Source: Nocardia asiatica NBRC 100129 (GTDB lineage Bacteria; Actinomycetota; Actinomycetes; Mycobacteriales; Mycobacteriaceae). From it: a stretch of DNA of 61,975 bases. Every line of letters starts with the position of its first letter. The stretch's first letter is position 1. The stretch covers positions 1 to 61,975 of the forward strand of contig NZ_BAFS01000194.1 in the NCBI RefSeq assembly GCF_000308415.1. The letters are read 5' to 3'. Under the pieces are notes generated by a model, which saw nothing but the letters and a program-made list of their open reading frames with translations, was not told the DNA's origin and ran no database searches. The position numbers and the translations under genes were made by a program. Below are positions 1 through 9,912 of this stretch, piece after piece.

Positions 1-526
1 GGTGGCCGGATCCCGCAATCGCCATCCGGATGCCGCATTCCGGGCACAGTCCCGGGCAATCCGGGGTGCACAGCGGCTGCAGCGGCAACTCCAAGCCCAC
101 CGCGTCGATCACCACGGGTTCCAGGTCGATGAGGTCGTCGACCATGCGGTAGATCTCGTCGTCCTCGGTGGTCTGCTCGGTCGTGCTGTCCGGGTAGGCG
201 AACAGCTCGGTCAGCCGCAGCGCGATCTCGTCGGTGAAGGGCTCCAGGCAGCGCGAGCACTCCCCCTCGATCGGCGCGGACACCGTTCCGGTGACCAGCA
301 CACCTTCCGATACCGCCTGCAATTGCAGGTCGAGTTCCACCTGCGCGCCCACGGGCACGGCGATCAGATCCAGACCGATGCGCTCCTCGGTGGTGACGGT
401 GCGGCGCAACTCGCGCATGGTCCCCGGCCTGCGGCCGAGGCTGCGGACGTCCAGCACGAAACCCGCGTCCGGCGACCGGCGCTTGGCCGACTGGGGACGC
501 GACGCGGAACCGGAACCGGCGGACAT
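1..526 (-). CDS. DUF177 (YceD-like) protein, C-terminus cut by window edge
   Basis: This is the N-terminal 175 or so residues of a DUF177/YceD family protein; the C-terminus lies beyond base 1. Visible family features are a central beta-rich region, a Cys pair in 'CSRCLEPF' (about residue 100) and a second Cys cluster near the edge (CTPDC, then CPEC). Family members are usually encoded just upstream of rpmF (ribosomal protein L32) and rnc, and are linked to 23S rRNA and ribosome maturation; that role is family knowledge, not visible here. The ATG at 526 was chosen, but an in-frame GTG at 541 is also possible. It lies downstream of sepIVA on the same strand, as in mycobacteria. Confidence 0.85.
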   Translation of the reverse strand, partial: MSAGSGSASRPQSAKRRSPDAGFVLDVRSLGRRPGTMRELRRTVTTEERIGLDLIAVPVGAQVELDLQLQAVSEGVLVTGTVSAPIEGECSRCLEPFTDEIALRLTELFAYPDSTTEQTTEDDEIYRMVDDLIDLEPVVIDAVGLELPLQPLCTPDCPGLCPECGIRMAIAGSGH

Positions 527-623
527 CACGAACTCACTCACGATCGGGGGTATACGGGCAACCACTCAACAATACGTGATCACGTGGTGCGCGCCCAAAC
601 GCGGCCGAGCCCGCCCGGTGCCG

Positions 624-1376
624 CTACCTGCGGAATTCGGAGGCGTAGTCGGGTGCGCCCGCTCCGCTGCGCAGCTGATGCCGCCCCCGCCCGACCGTGC
701 GCAGCGTGCTGGTCAGCGTCTCCTCGAAATCGGCCAGCCGGGAGTCGACGTAGTGGTCGCACTCCTCGCGCAACCGGTCCGACTCGGCGTGCGCGGCATC
801 GATCACCCGGGCCGACTCGGCGTGCGCGGCCCGCACCACCTCGGTCTGGGTGACCAGCCGCTCCTGCTCGGCGAGCCCATCCGCGACGGAGCGGTCGTAG
901 GCCGCCTTGCCCGCCTCGATCATGCGCTCGGACTCCACTCGCGCCCGGCCGGTCAACGCCTCGTACTCGGCGTTGCCGTCGGCCACCACGCGATCGGCCT
1001 CCTCCTGCGCGGAGGCGACCAGATGATCGGCGTGCGCGCTCGCCTCGGCGACCATCCGGTCGGCGTGCGCCTTGGCGTCGGCCAGGATGCGGTCGGCCTC
1101 TTCGCGCGCCGAGCCGATGGTGCGCTCGGCCAGTTCGTTCGCCCCGGTCACGGTGGTCTCGGCCGCGTTCCTGGCGTCGGAGACGATCTTGTCGCGATGG
1201 TCGAGCACGTCCTGCGCGTCGTCGAGTTCGCCCGGCAGCGCGTCGCGCACGTCGTCGAGTAGTTCGAGCACGTCGCCGCGCGGCACGATGCAGCTGCGGG
1301 TCGGCGGGATGCCGCGGGCCTCTTCGACGATGGCGACCAGTTCATCGAGCGCTTCGAATACGCGATACATGCTCAC
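624..1376 (-). CDS. sepIVA: SepIVA-like DivIVA-family septation protein
   Basis: The 250-residue protein has a short N-terminal DivIVA-like segment (MYRVFEALDELVAIVEEA) followed from about residue 40 to 230 by a long charged heptad-type coiled coil rich in Ala, Glu, Asp and Arg. It matches mycobacterial SepIVA (Rv2927c), a DivIVA-domain protein needed for septation and polar growth. It sits directly upstream of the DUF177 gene, the same order as Rv2927c-Rv2926c. Two Met codons lie at the start (1376 and 1370); the longer form is given. There is no signal peptide or membrane segment, so it should be cytoplasmic and recruited to the inner membrane or septum. Confidence 0.85.
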   Translation of the reverse strand: MSMYRVFEALDELVAIVEEARGIPPTRSCIVPRGDVLELLDDVRDALPGELDDAQDVLDHRDKIVSDARNAAETTVTGANELAERTIGSAREEADRILADAKAHADRMVAEASAHADHLVASAQEEADRVVADGNAEYEALTGRARVESERMIEAGKAAYDRSVADGLAEQERLVTQTEVVRAAHAESARVIDAAHAESDRLREECDHYVDSRLADFEETLTSTLRTVGRGRHQLRSGAGAPDYASEFRR

Positions 1377-1571
1377 TACCCTCCTGCGGACGAACGGCGA
1401 AACTCTCCGCCGACGCCCAGTGTGCCCGTCGTCACCGCTCGTGCCGAGTCACTTTCCGGTGTGTCGTGCGGGTGTCTTGCACGCCACAAAATCAAGTGGA
1501 GAACTCCTCTCCGCTTCGTGTTACATTTTTCTGGAGGGTCGACCGAGATCTTCTGTTCGATCGGAAAGACG

Positions 1572-2090
1572 ATGACTGTTCTGGAACTACCGCGACCGGC
1601 GGGAGTGAGCGCCACCAGCTTCTTCGTGCCGTGGGTGAGCCCGTACCCGGTGCTGCCGAAGGCATCGGGTACGGCGCGGTTAGGACAGCTCGCCCGGTAT
1701 CTGCGCGGTGACCGCGCCTTCGCACAGTTGATTCGTTTCGCGCTGGTCGGCGGATCCAGCAATATCGCCTATGTCCTGCTGTTCTTCGCCATGCACGGCG
1801 TCGGGCCGCTGATCGCCAACGTAGCGGGCTCCGTGGTCAGCACCGTGATCGCCAATGAGTTGCACCGTCAGCTCACCTTCCACGCCGCGGGGCGGGTCGG
1901 CTGGTTCACCGCGCAGTGGGAAGGCGGCGGGCTCGCGCTGGTCGGGCTCGGCATCACGACCGCGGCACTGGCCGCGCTCGGCGTGTGGGCGCCCGGGCTC
2001 GGAGACACCGCCCAGGCCGCCGCGATCCTCGCGATCACCGCAGCGGTCGGCGGTATGCGCTTCCTCGCCCTGCGGGGCCTCGTCTTCTAG
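1572..2090 (+). CDS. GtrA-family four-helix membrane protein
   Basis: The predicted protein has 172 residues. After a cytoplasmic N-terminus of about 50 residues come four hydrophobic segments (about 53-74, 76-98, 118-140, 148-171), with '[10 protein letters not shown]' in the first and '[10 protein letters not shown]' after the second, both typical of GtrA proteins. GtrA-like proteins are thought to move lipid-linked sugars across the membrane for cell-wall or glycolipid modification; the substrate here is unknown. The ATG at 1572 follows a GGAAAG ribosome site; the frame stays open upstream to 1422 but that part looks non-coding. Its last 4 bases overlap the 3' end of the convergent coaD. 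Confidence 0.8.
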   Translation: MTVLELPRPAGVSATSFFVPWVSPYPVLPKASGTARLGQLARYLRGDRAFAQLIRFALVGGSSNIAYVLLFFAMHGVGPLIANVAGSVVSTVIANELHRQLTFHAAGRVGWFTAQWEGGGLALVGLGITTAALAALGVWAPGLGDTAQAAAILAITAAVGGMRFLALRGLVF

Positions 2091-2572
2091 CTCTTGCGCT
2101 CGGCCAAGCGGTCGAGCAGCCGCTTGTGCACCGAAGGGGGCAGCATGTCGCTGACCTCGCCGCCGTACGCGGCGACCTCCTTGACCAGGGAACTGGACAG
2201 GTAGCTCAACGCCGGATTGGTGGCGATGAAGAAGGTGTCCACGCCGGAGAGCTTCTTGTTCATCTGCGCCATCTGCAGTTCGTAGCCGAAATCGCCCGCG
2301 TCGCGCAGGCCCTTCACGATCGCGGTGATGCCCTGCTCCCGTGCGAAGTCCACCGTCAGGCCCTGCCACGACGCCACCCGGACGTTGCCCAGATGGGCGG
2401 TCGACTCACGCAGCATCTCGATGCGCTCCTCGACGGTGAACATGCCCTGCTTCTTCGGATTGATCATGACGGTGACGACGACCTCGTCGAACTGGGCTGC
2501 CGCCCGGGTGAAGACGTCGAGGTGGCCGTAGGTCACGGGGTCGAACGATCCGGGGCACAGTGCTCCTGCCAT
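2087..2572 (-). CDS. coaD: Phosphopantetheine adenylyltransferase
   Basis: CoaD transfers AMP from ATP to 4'-phosphopantetheine, the penultimate step of coenzyme A synthesis. The 161 residues match the usual family length. Seen in the sequence: the nucleotide-binding GSFDP (residues 8-12) followed by YGHLD carrying the T/HxGH-type motif, KGLRDAGDF in the middle, and the C-terminal [11 protein letters not shown] segment. It lies downstream of rsmD on the same strand with a 52-bp gap, the conserved coaD-rsmD pairing of actinobacteria. Confidence 0.97.
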   Translation of the reverse strand: MAGALCPGSFDPVTYGHLDVFTRAAAQFDEVVVTVMINPKKQGMFTVEERIEMLRESTAHLGNVRVASWQGLTVDFAREQGITAIVKGLRDAGDFGYELQMAQMNKKLSGVDTFFIATNPALSYLSSSLVKEVAAYGGEVSDMLPPSVHKRLLDRLAERKS

Positions 2573-2624
2573 GAGCCGACGCTAGCAGGGCACGGGCGGC
2601 CCGGCACCAGTGGCCGACCCGCGC

Positions 2625-3188
2625 CTAGCCGTCCGGCTCGAACTCCGCGAGATCGATACGCGTTTCGCCGTACCGGCGCGACTTCGCCGGGACGAAGCCT
2701 GCGGGCCAGACTATTTCGGGCGAACGCGCCGAACGCTCCAGCACGAGCACCGCTCCCGGTCGCAGCCACTCGTGCTCGGCGAGCGTGCCCAGGTCCGAAA
2801 GCACCGCGGCGTTGTCCACCGCGTAGGGCGGGTCGGAGAAGACCACGTCGAAGCGCCCCGCCCCGCCCAGTCGCAGTACGGAGGCCACCGTCGCGACCCG
2901 CAGTTCCGCGCCGGGCAGGCCGAGATCGGCGATATTGCCGCGCACCACCGCCGCCGCCTTGCGGTCGGACTCGACCAGCAGCGCGTGCTCGGCGCCCCGC
3001 GAGAGCGCCTCCAGCCCGAGTGCTCCGGAACCCGCGTACAGGTCGAGCACGCGGGCGCCCGTGAAGTCCAACCGGGCGTCCAGCGCGCTGAACAGCGCCT
3101 CGCGTACCCGGTCGGAGGTCGGCCGGGTGCCCGAGGGCGGCACCCGAAGGCGCCGCCCGCCCGCCGTTCCGGCGACGATCCGCGTCAT
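2625..3188 (-). CDS. rsmD: 16S rRNA (guanine966-N2)-methyltransferase RsmD
   Basis: This 187-residue Rossmann-fold methyltransferase carries the SAM-binding motif I DLYAGSGALGLEAL (residues 49-62) and catalytic motif IV DPPY (119-122). RsmD methylates G966 (E. coli numbering) in the small-subunit rRNA. Its ATG overlaps the stop codon of pyc by 4 bases (ATGA), so the two are probably translationally coupled. coaD follows downstream. Confidence 0.95.
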   Translation of the reverse strand: MTRIVAGTAGGRRLRVPPSGTRPTSDRVREALFSALDARLDFTGARVLDLYAGSGALGLEALSRGAEHALLVESDRKAAAVVRGNIADLGLPGAELRVATVASVLRLGGAGRFDVVFSDPPYAVDNAAVLSDLGTLAEHEWLRPGAVLVLERSARSPEIVWPAGFVPAKSRRYGETRIDLAEFEPDG

Positions 3189-6100
3189 CCCGCGGACGAC
3201 TCTCGCACCGCCAGTTCGATGAGCAGGTCGCCGCCTTCCACCTGCTGCACGGCGCCGATGGCGACGCGACCGACGGTGCCCGCGCGGGGCGCGGTGATCG
3301 CGGCCTCCATCTTCATGGCCTCGATGGTGCCGATGGTGTCGCCGGCCGCGACCGAATCGCCTTCGGACACCGCCAGTGTGACGACGCCGGCGAACGGCGC
3401 GGCGATGTGGCCGGGGTTGGCCTTGTCGGCTTTCTCGGCGGCCGGGATCTCGCTGGCGATCGACCGGTCGCGCACCGAGACCGGCCGCAGCTGGCCGTTC
3501 AGGATGCACATCACCGTGCGCATGCCGCGCTCGTCGGGTTCGGAGATGGCCTCCAGGCCGATGAGCAGGGTGACGCCCTTCTCCAGCTGTACCCGGTGCT
3601 CCTCGCCGCGGCGCAGGCCGTAGAAGAACTGGTTGGCCGACAGTCCGGAGGTGTCGCCGTACTTCTCGCGGTGGGCGAGGAATTCGGCGGTCGGGCCGGG
3701 GAACAGCAGCCGGTTCAACGTCGCCCGGCGCTCCGCGGAGCTACCGGCCAGCCGCTTCTCGTCCGCGGGCGTCAACGGCGTTTCCGGTTTGGCCGCGCCA
3801 CGTCCGGCCAGTGCTTTGCTGCGGAACGGTTCGGGCCAGCCACCGGCCGGTGTGCCGAGTTCGCCGCGCAGGAACCCGATCACCGAGTCGGGGATGTCGT
3901 AGCGGCCCGGGTCGGCGGCGAAGTCCTCGACGTCGACGCCGGTGCCGACCAGCGCCAGCGCCAGGTCACCGACGACCTTCGAGGACGGGGTGACCTTCAC
4001 CAGGCGGCCCAGCAGCCGGTCCGCGGCGGCGTATTTCGCCTCGACTTCTTCGAACCGGTCCCCCAAGCCGAGCGCGATCGCCTGCTGGCGCAGGTTCGAC
4101 AACTGACCGCCGGGGATCTCGTGGGTGTAGACGCGACCGGTGGGCGCGGGCAGCCCGGACTCGAACGGCGCATACACCTTGCGCAGCGCTTCCCAGTACG
4201 GTTCCAGATCGCACACGTTCTGCAGGTTCAATCCGGTGTCGTACTCGCTGTGCGCCGCGGCGGCGACGATCGCCGAAAGCGCGGGCTGGCTGGTGGTGCC
4301 CGCCATCGCGGCGCTCGCGCCGTCGACCGCGTCCGCGCCGGCCTGCCACGCGGCCAGATAGGTGGCCAGCTGCCCGCCCGGGGTGTCGTGCGTGTGCACG
4401 TGCACCGGCAGATCGAAATTGCTGCGCAACGCGGTGACCAGCGTGGTCGCGGCCGGGGCGCGCAACAGTCCGGCCATGTCCTTGATCGCCAGCACGTGCG
4501 CGCCCGCGTCGACGATCTGCTCGGCCAGCTTCAGGTAATAGTCCAGGGTGTAGAGCGATTCGTCCGGATTCGACAGATCCCCGGTGTAGCTGATCGCGAC
4601 CTCCGCGATCGCGGTGCCGGTCTCGCGGACCGCGTCGATGGCCGGACGCATCTGGTCGACGTTGTTCAGCGCGTCGAAGATCCGGAAGATGTCGATACCC
4701 GTGGCGGTCGCCTCGGAGACGAACGCGCGGGTCACCGCCTCCGGGTACGGGGTGTAGCCGACGGTGTTGCGGCCACGCAGCAGCATCTGCAAGCAGATGT
4801 TCGGGACAGCTTCGCGCAACGCCGCCAAGCGCTCCCACGGGTCCTCGTACAGGAACCGCAGGCCCACGTCGTAGGTCGCGCCGCCCCACGCCTCGATCGA
4901 CAGCAGCTCCGGCGTCAGCCGCGCCACATGCCCGGCCACACCGAGCAGGCCGTTGGTGCGCACCCGGGTGGCCAGCAGCGACTGGTGCGCGTCGCGGAAC
5001 GTGGTGTCGGTGACCCCGACCGCCTTCTGCTCACGCAATGCCCGCGCGAAACCTTCCGGTCCCAGCCGCAGCAGCCGCTGCCGGGAACCGTCCGGCGGCG
5101 GCACGCTCAGATCGATCGCGGGCAGCTTGTCGTGCGGATACACCGTGGTGGGCCGCTCGCCGTGCGGCTTGTTCACGGTGACGTCGGCCAGGTAGTCGAG
5201 GATCTTGGTGCCTCGGTCGGCGGACTGGCGCAGGGTCAGCAGCTGCGGGCGCTCGTCGATGAACGAGGTGGTCACCCGGCCCGCCTTGAAGTCGGGATCG
5301 TCCAGCACCGCCAGCAGGAACGGAATGTTGGTGGCCACGCCGCGGATCCGGAATTCCGCCAGCGCCCGGCTCGCCCGCGCCACCGCCGCACCGAAGTCGC
5401 GACCGCGACAGGTGAGCTTGACCAGCATGGAGTCGAAGTAGGCGCCGATCTCCGCGCCCAGGTTCGCGCCGCCGTCCAGGCGGATGCCCGCGCCGCCCGG
5501 TGTGCGGTAGGCGGTGATGCGCCCGGTGTCGGGACGGAAACCGTTGGCCGGGTCCTCGGTGGTGATCCGGCACTGCAGCGCCGCGCCCCGAATGGTCACC
5601 GTGTCCTGGCTCAAGCCCAACTGCTCGAGGGTCTCGCCCGCGGCGATGCGCAGCTGCGACTGCACCAGGTCGACGTCGGTGATCTCCTCGGTCACCGTGT
5701 GCTCCACCTGGATGCGCGGGTTCATCTCGATGAACACGTGGTTGCCGCGTTCGTCCAGCAGGAATTCCACGGTGCCCGCGCACGAGTAACCGATCTGCCG
5801 GGCGAACGCGACCGCGTCGTCACAGATCCGCTGACGCAGCGACGGATCCAGATTCGGCGCGGGCGCCAGCTCGATCACCTTCTGATGCCGCCGCTGCACC
5901 GAGCAGTCCCGCTCGAACAGGTGCATCACATTGCCGTGCTGATCAGCGAGGATCTGCACCTCGATATGACGGGGATTCACCACCGCCTGCTCCAGGAACA
6001 CCGTCGGGTCACCGAAGGCCGACTCCGCCTCCCGCGAAGCCGCCTCGATCGACTCGCGCAGTTGCTCGGGCGCCGCGACCCGGCGCATACCCCGTCCGCC

Positions 6101-6589
6101 GCCGCCCGCGACCGCCTTGACGAAGATCGGGTATTCCAGCTCCCGGGCCGCGGCGAGCAGTTCGTCGATGTCCGAGGACGGCGCGCTGGAACGCAGCACC
6201 GGCAGTCCGGCCGCCTTGGCCGCCTCGATGGCGCGCGCCTTGTTACCCGCGAGTTCGAGCACTTCGGCCGACGGGCCGATGAAGGTGATGCCCTCGCGGG
6301 CGCAGGCCGCCGCCAGATCCGGGTTCTCCGACAGGAACCCGTACCCCGGATAGATCGCGTCCGCTCCCGCCGACTTGGCCGCCTCGATGATCGCCTCGAT
6401 CGACAGGTAGGCCCGCACCGGATGACCGGGCTCGCCGATCTGGTACGACTCCGCCGCCTTCAGCCGATGGACCGAATTGCGGTCCTCGTACGGGAACACG
6501 GCGACCGTCCCGATGCCGAGTTCGTACGCCGCGCGGAAGGCTCGAATGGCGATCTCGCCACGGTTGGCAACCAAGACTTTCGAGAACAT
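3185..6589 (-). CDS. pyc: Pyruvate carboxylase
   Basis: Biotin-dependent anaplerotic enzyme converting pyruvate, bicarbonate and ATP to oxaloacetate. The 1134 residues contain all three parts in the usual order: an ATP-grasp biotin carboxylase (about 1-450, with the glycine-rich AGGGGRGMRRV loop), a carboxyltransferase TIM barrel (about 530-820, starting TDTTFRDAHQSLLATR and containing HVHTHDTPGG), and a C-terminal biotinyl domain with the lysine in EAMKMEA (about residue 1105). The length agrees with single-chain pyruvate carboxylases. It is the first gene of a pyc-rsmD-coaD unit. The 211 bases upstream of its start are shared with the divergent metE leader and show no other gene. Confidence 0.97.
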   Translation of the reverse strand: MFSKVLVANRGEIAIRAFRAAYELGIGTVAVFPYEDRNSVHRLKAAESYQIGEPGHPVRAYLSIEAIIEAAKSAGADAIYPGYGFLSENPDLAAACAREGITFIGPSAEVLELAGNKARAIEAAKAAGLPVLRSSAPSSDIDELLAAARELEYPIFVKAVAGGGGRGMRRVAAPEQLRESIEAASREAESAFGDPTVFLEQAVVNPRHIEVQILADQHGNVMHLFERDCSVQRRHQKVIELAPAPNLDPSLRQRICDDAVAFARQIGYSCAGTVEFLLDERGNHVFIEMNPRIQVEHTVTEEITDVDLVQSQLRIAAGETLEQLGLSQDTVTIRGAALQCRITTEDPANGFRPDTGRITAYRTPGGAGIRLDGGANLGAEIGAYFDSMLVKLTCRGRDFGAAVARASRALAEFRIRGVATNIPFLLAVLDDPDFKAGRVTTSFIDERPQLLTLRQSADRGTKILDYLADVTVNKPHGERPTTVYPHDKLPAIDLSVPPPDGSRQRLLRLGPEGFARALREQKAVGVTDTTFRDAHQSLLATRVRTNGLLGVAGHVARLTPELLSIEAWGGATYDVGLRFLYEDPWERLAALREAVPNICLQMLLRGRNTVGYTPYPEAVTRAFVSEATATGIDIFRIFDALNNVDQMRPAIDAVRETGTAIAEVAISYTGDLSNPDESLYTLDYYLKLAEQIVDAGAHVLAIKDMAGLLRAPAATTLVTALRSNFDLPVHVHTHDTPGGQLATYLAAWQAGADAVDGASAAMAGTTSQPALSAIVAAAAHSEYDTGLNLQNVCDLEPYWEALRKVYAPFESGLPAPTGRVYTHEIPGGQLSNLRQQAIALGLGDRFEEVEAKYAAADRLLGRLVKVTPSSKVVGDLALALVGTGVDVEDFAADPGRYDIPDSVIGFLRGELGTPAGGWPEPFRSKALAGRGAAKPETPLTPADEKRLAGSSAERRATLNRLLFPGPTAEFLAHREKYGDTSGLSANQFFYGLRRGEEHRVQLEKGVTLLIGLEAISEPDERGMRTVMCILNGQLRPVSVRDRSIASEIPAAEKADKANPGHIAAPFAGVVTLAVSEGDSVAAGDTIGTIEAMKMEAAITAPRAGTVGRVAIGAVQQVEGGDLLIELAVRESSAG

Positions 6590-6800
6590 TGACCTAAGGT
6601 ACCCGGCCGCGTGAACCGCACCGACACGGAATCCCCCTTCGCAAACCTCTTCACAAGACCGACTAGCACCGTTGCGAAGTTGCGTTCACCAGACCGACAC
6701 ATGGGCGACCGAGCAGCAACCGGTGTGCTGTCGCCGAAGCCGGGGCGGTTCCGGGCGGGTCGGCCCGCGTCCTATGCTGAGTGGGCAGCTGGTTCACCGC

Positions 6801-7072
6801 GGCACGACGAGATGGAGCCCCGACGTCGCGCGACGGAGTCGAGCCCGGCCGTGCGGCGACGACACGGCGGGTGAGAGGGAACCCGGTGGGAATCCGGGAC
6901 TGTCCCGCAGCGGTATGCAGGAACGACCGCCGTCACCAGGCACTGGGTCCACCGAGCCGGAAGGCTCCACGACCCGGGAAGCGACGGCCAGTAGGTCGGC
7001 CATCGGGAGCGCCCCGGCACATGCCGGTCCCGGGCCGGTGCCCGCGAGTCCGAAGACCTGCCAGCCGTGCCG
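6801..7072 (+). promoter_or_regulatory. Cobalamin (B12) riboswitch in the metE leader
   Basis: The core matches the B12-riboswitch consensus: 'gagggaacccggtgggaat' followed by 'ccgggactgtcccgcagcgg' (about 6873-6914), and the distal element 'agtccgaagacctgcc' (about 7047-7062). A closing helix can be drawn between CGGCACG (6800-6806) and CGTGCCG (7066-7072). A 6-bp hairpin (gggtac-gcc-gtaccc, 7072-7086) starts at the helix end and could act in the expression platform. A plausible -10 (TATGCT) lies at 6773-6778. By family knowledge adenosylcobalamin binding shuts off the downstream gene. Confidence 0.93.
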
Positions 7073-7228
7073 GGTACGCCGTACCCGGCGGCCACCGCCT
7101 CGTGGATTGGGCGTGCGGATCACCAGCTGACGTGTCGGGCTCCGCGGCCGGAATATCCCGGCATGTCAAAAGGTTCTCCGCTGCCCGTATGGCGATGGCT
7201 TTCTCATCCTCAGCAATGGAGAAACATC

Positions 7229-9493
7229 GTGACTGTTGCACAGCACAAGCCGTTCACCGCAACGGTTCTCGGGCTACCACGCGTGGGGCCTCGGCGCGAG
7301 CTGAAGCGGGCCACCGAAGCCTATTGGGCAGGCAAGATCGATGCCGGCCGGTTGCACGCCGTGGCGCGCGACCTGCGGCATGCCCAGCTCACCGAATCGC
7401 GGGCCGCCGGCCTGGACTCGATCCCGGTCGGCACGTTTTCCTACTACGACCAGATGCTCGACACCGCCGTCCTGCTCGGCGCGCTGCCGCCTCGGGTCGC
7501 CGGGATCGCGGACCCGCTGGAACGGTATTTCGCCGCCGCGCGCGGCACCGACACCGTCGAGCCCTTGGAGATGACCAAGTGGTTCGACACCAACTACCAC
7601 TACCTGGTCCCGGAGATCGGCCCGGACACCGCGTTCTCGCTGCACCCGGAGAAGCTGCTGGCGGAACTGTCCGAAGCGCTCGAACTGGGCGTGCCCGCGC
7701 GGCCGGTGGTGATCGGCCCGATCACTTTCCTGAAGCTGGCGAAGGCCGGCGGCTCGGCGCTCGCCCGGCTGATCGAGCTGCTGCCGCTGTATCGGGAGCT
7801 GTTGCGCAGACTGGCCGTCGCCGGGGCGCAGTGGGTGCAGATCGACGAGCCCGTGCTGGTCACCGACCTCACGGCGGAGGAGATCGGCTTGGTGCAGGTC
7901 ACCTACGACGAGCTCGCCGACGCCACCGATCGTCCGGCGATCCTCGTCGCGACCTACTTCGGGCAGCCGGGCGCCGCGCTCACCGCACTGGCGGGAACCG
8001 GCGTGGAGGGAATCGCGCTCGACTTCACCTCCGGGACCGACGCCGCCGCGGTGGCGGCGCTGCCCGAGTTGGCGGGCAAACTGGTGGTCGCGGGGGTGGT
8101 GGACGGTCGCAACGTGTGGCGCACCGATCTCGACCGTGCCGTGTCCACCCTCGGCACACTGCTGGGATCCGTTGAACACGTCGCGGTTTCGAGTTCCTGC
8201 TCGTTGCTGCACGTGCCCTACACCCTGGCCGCGGAGACGCGGCTGGACGAGCGGCTGCGGTCCTGGCTGGCATTCGGCGCGGAGAAGGTGGCCGAGGTCC
8301 GCCTGCTCGCGACCGGGCTGAGCGAGGGCACGGACGTCATCGAGGCCGACTTGGCCGCGGCGCGCGCGGCGCTGGCGTCGCGGAAGTCGGACCCGCGGCT
8401 GAACGACGCCCGCGTGCGGGCCAGGCTGGCCGAACTCGGGCCGGACGCCGCCCGGCGCGCCCCCGCCGAACAGCGCAGGGAACGGCAACGCGACCGGCTG
8501 CGGCTGCCCGCGCTGCCGACCACCACGATCGGCTCCTATCCGCAGACCGCGAGCATCCGGCTCGCGCGAGCGGCGCTGCGCAGGGGCGAGATCGATCAGG
8601 CGGAGTACGTGCGCCGGATGCGCGCCGAGATCGCGGACGTGATCGCGCTCCAGGAGCAGCTCGGGCTGGACGTGCTCGTGCACGGCGAGCCGGAGCGCAA
8701 CGACATGGTGCAGTACTTCGCCGAGCAGCTCGACGGGTTCGCGGCGACCGAACACGGGTGGGTGCAGTCCTACGGGACGCGCTGCGTGCGGCCGCCGATC
8801 CTGTTCGGCGACGTGGCGCGGCGGGAACCGATGACCGTCGAGTGGATCGGCTACGCGCAGTCGCTCACCGACAAGCCGGTGAAAGGCATGCTGACCGGAC
8901 CGGTGACCATTCTGGCGTGGTCGTTCGTGCGCGACGACCAGCCCGCGAGCGAGTCCGCCCGCCAGGTGGCGCTGGCGATCCGGGACGAGACCGTGGACCT
9001 GGAGTCGGCGGGCATCCGGATCATCCAGGTGGACGAGCCCGCCCTGCGGGAACTGCTTCCGTTGCGGGCAGCCGACCAGCCCGACTACCTGAAGTGGTCG
9101 GTGGCGGCGTTCCGGCTCGCGACCTCCGGGGTGTCGGATGCGACGCAGATCCACACGCACCTGTGCTACTCGGAGTTCGGTGAGGTGATCGATGCGATCG
9201 CCGGGCTGGACGCCGACGTCACGTCGATCGAAGCGGCGCGCTCCCGCATGGAGGTGCTCGACGACCTCAATGCGGCGGGATTCGACCTCGGTGTCGGGCC
9301 GGGTGTCTACGACATCCACTCGCCCCGGGTCCCCGCTGTCGAGGAGATCACCATGGCGCTGCGCGCCGCGCTGAAAGCCGTTCCAGCCGAACGACTCTGG
9401 GTGAATCCGGACTGCGGGCTGAAGACCAGGGGACGCGTCGAGGTGGAGGCCGCGTTGCGCAACATGGTCGCCGCGGCGGCAGCGGTGCGGTGA
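7229..9493 (+). CDS. metE: Cobalamin-independent methionine synthase
   Basis: MetE transfers the methyl group of 5-methyltetrahydropteroyl-triglutamate to homocysteine without B12. The 754 residues give the usual two-barrel architecture; the C-terminal catalytic half has zinc ligands in [12 protein letters not shown] (His-x-Cys) and in [10 protein letters not shown] (Cys). The GTG at 7229 is chosen because a GGAGAA ribosome site lies 6-7 bases upstream and the protein then begins MTVAQHKPF like other MetE; the frame is open further up but runs through the riboswitch. Regulation is by the B12 riboswitch in its leader, which implies a B12-dependent MetH elsewhere in the genome. Confidence 0.97.
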   Translation: MTVAQHKPFTATVLGLPRVGPRRELKRATEAYWAGKIDAGRLHAVARDLRHAQLTESRAAGLDSIPVGTFSYYDQMLDTAVLLGALPPRVAGIADPLERYFAAARGTDTVEPLEMTKWFDTNYHYLVPEIGPDTAFSLHPEKLLAELSEALELGVPARPVVIGPITFLKLAKAGGSALARLIELLPLYRELLRRLAVAGAQWVQIDEPVLVTDLTAEEIGLVQVTYDELADATDRPAILVATYFGQPGAALTALAGTGVEGIALDFTSGTDAAAVAALPELAGKLVVAGVVDGRNVWRTDLDRAVSTLGTLLGSVEHVAVSSSCSLLHVPYTLAAETRLDERLRSWLAFGAEKVAEVRLLATGLSEGTDVIEADLAAARAALASRKSDPRLNDARVRARLAELGPDAARRAPAEQRRERQRDRLRLPALPTTTIGSYPQTASIRLARAALRRGEIDQAEYVRRMRAEIADVIALQEQLGLDVLVHGEPERNDMVQYFAEQLDGFAATEHGWVQSYGTRCVRPPILFGDVARREPMTVEWIGYAQSLTDKPVKGMLTGPVTILAWSFVRDDQPASESARQVALAIRDETVDLESAGIRIIQVDEPALRELLPLRAADQPDYLKWSVAAFRLATSGVSDATQIHTHLCYSEFGEVIDAIAGLDADVTSIEAARSRMEVLDDLNAAGFDLGVGPGVYDIHSPRVPAVEEITMALRAALKAVPAERLWVNPDCGLKTRGRVEVEAALRNMVAAAAAVR

Positions 9494-9511
9494 TCCGCAC
9501 CTGACCGGAGG

Positions 9512-9544
9512 CCGGTGCCCCTTCGCCGCGCGGAGGGGCACCGG
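9512..9544 (+). terminator. Rho-independent-like terminator after metE
   Basis: A 10-bp perfect stem (CCGGTGCCCC with GGGGCACCGG) closes a 13-base loop 18 bases past the metE stop. There is only a weak T tract (ATCTTC) after it, as is common in high-GC actinobacteria. Confidence 0.75.
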
Positions 9545-9555
9545 ATCTTCCGCGC

Positions 9556-9705
9556 TCAGTCGGATTCCGGTTCCGGCCGGGGCGGCTGCCGCCGCCGCAA
9601 GCTGTACCGATCACAGGGCTCCTCGCGCCGCGTCACCGGCAACTCCCGCGCCCGCGGCCGCATCCCCCGCCGCCACGCCGTATGACACCCAGAACAACGC
9701 TCCAC
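9556..9705 (-). CDS. Possible small CxxC protein, function unknown
   Basis: A 49-residue reading frame starting GTG at 9705 begins MERCSGCHTAW and is very Arg-rich (basic) to its end. A strong ribosome site (GAGGAGG) lies 8 bases upstream, the main argument that it is real. The N-terminal CxxCH could bind zinc or resemble half of an HNH/zinc-ribbon, but one more Cys is all that follows, so no fold can be named. It is convergent with metE and ends just after the metE terminator. Confidence 0.4.
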   Translation of the reverse strand: MERCSGCHTAWRRGMRPRARELPVTRREEPCDRYSLRRRQPPRPEPESD

Positions 9706-9912
9706 CGGCCACCCCTCCTCAAACGTCGGCTACCGTCTTCCCCTCTTGTCCTACTTCGACGCACCCGCCCTCGATTCGGTTCCATCCGATTCCGAAGTCG
9801 TGCGCACGGACGAATGTCATTGTGGCCATGTAACTTCCATTGTCATCGCACCGGAGCGACGGCCCGGCGCCACTGCCGAATCCGAGGACGATCCGTTCGA
9901 CCGAGCCCGGTA

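Noticed and set aside
3407..6592. 1061-residue open frame antisense to pyc
   Set aside because: It lies exactly opposite the pyruvate carboxylase gene; long antisense frames arise from GC-biased third positions. The composition is Arg/Gly/Gln-rich with no motif.
7274..9541. 755-residue frame opposite metE
   Set aside because: Complements the metE coding strand throughout; no start signal or motif.
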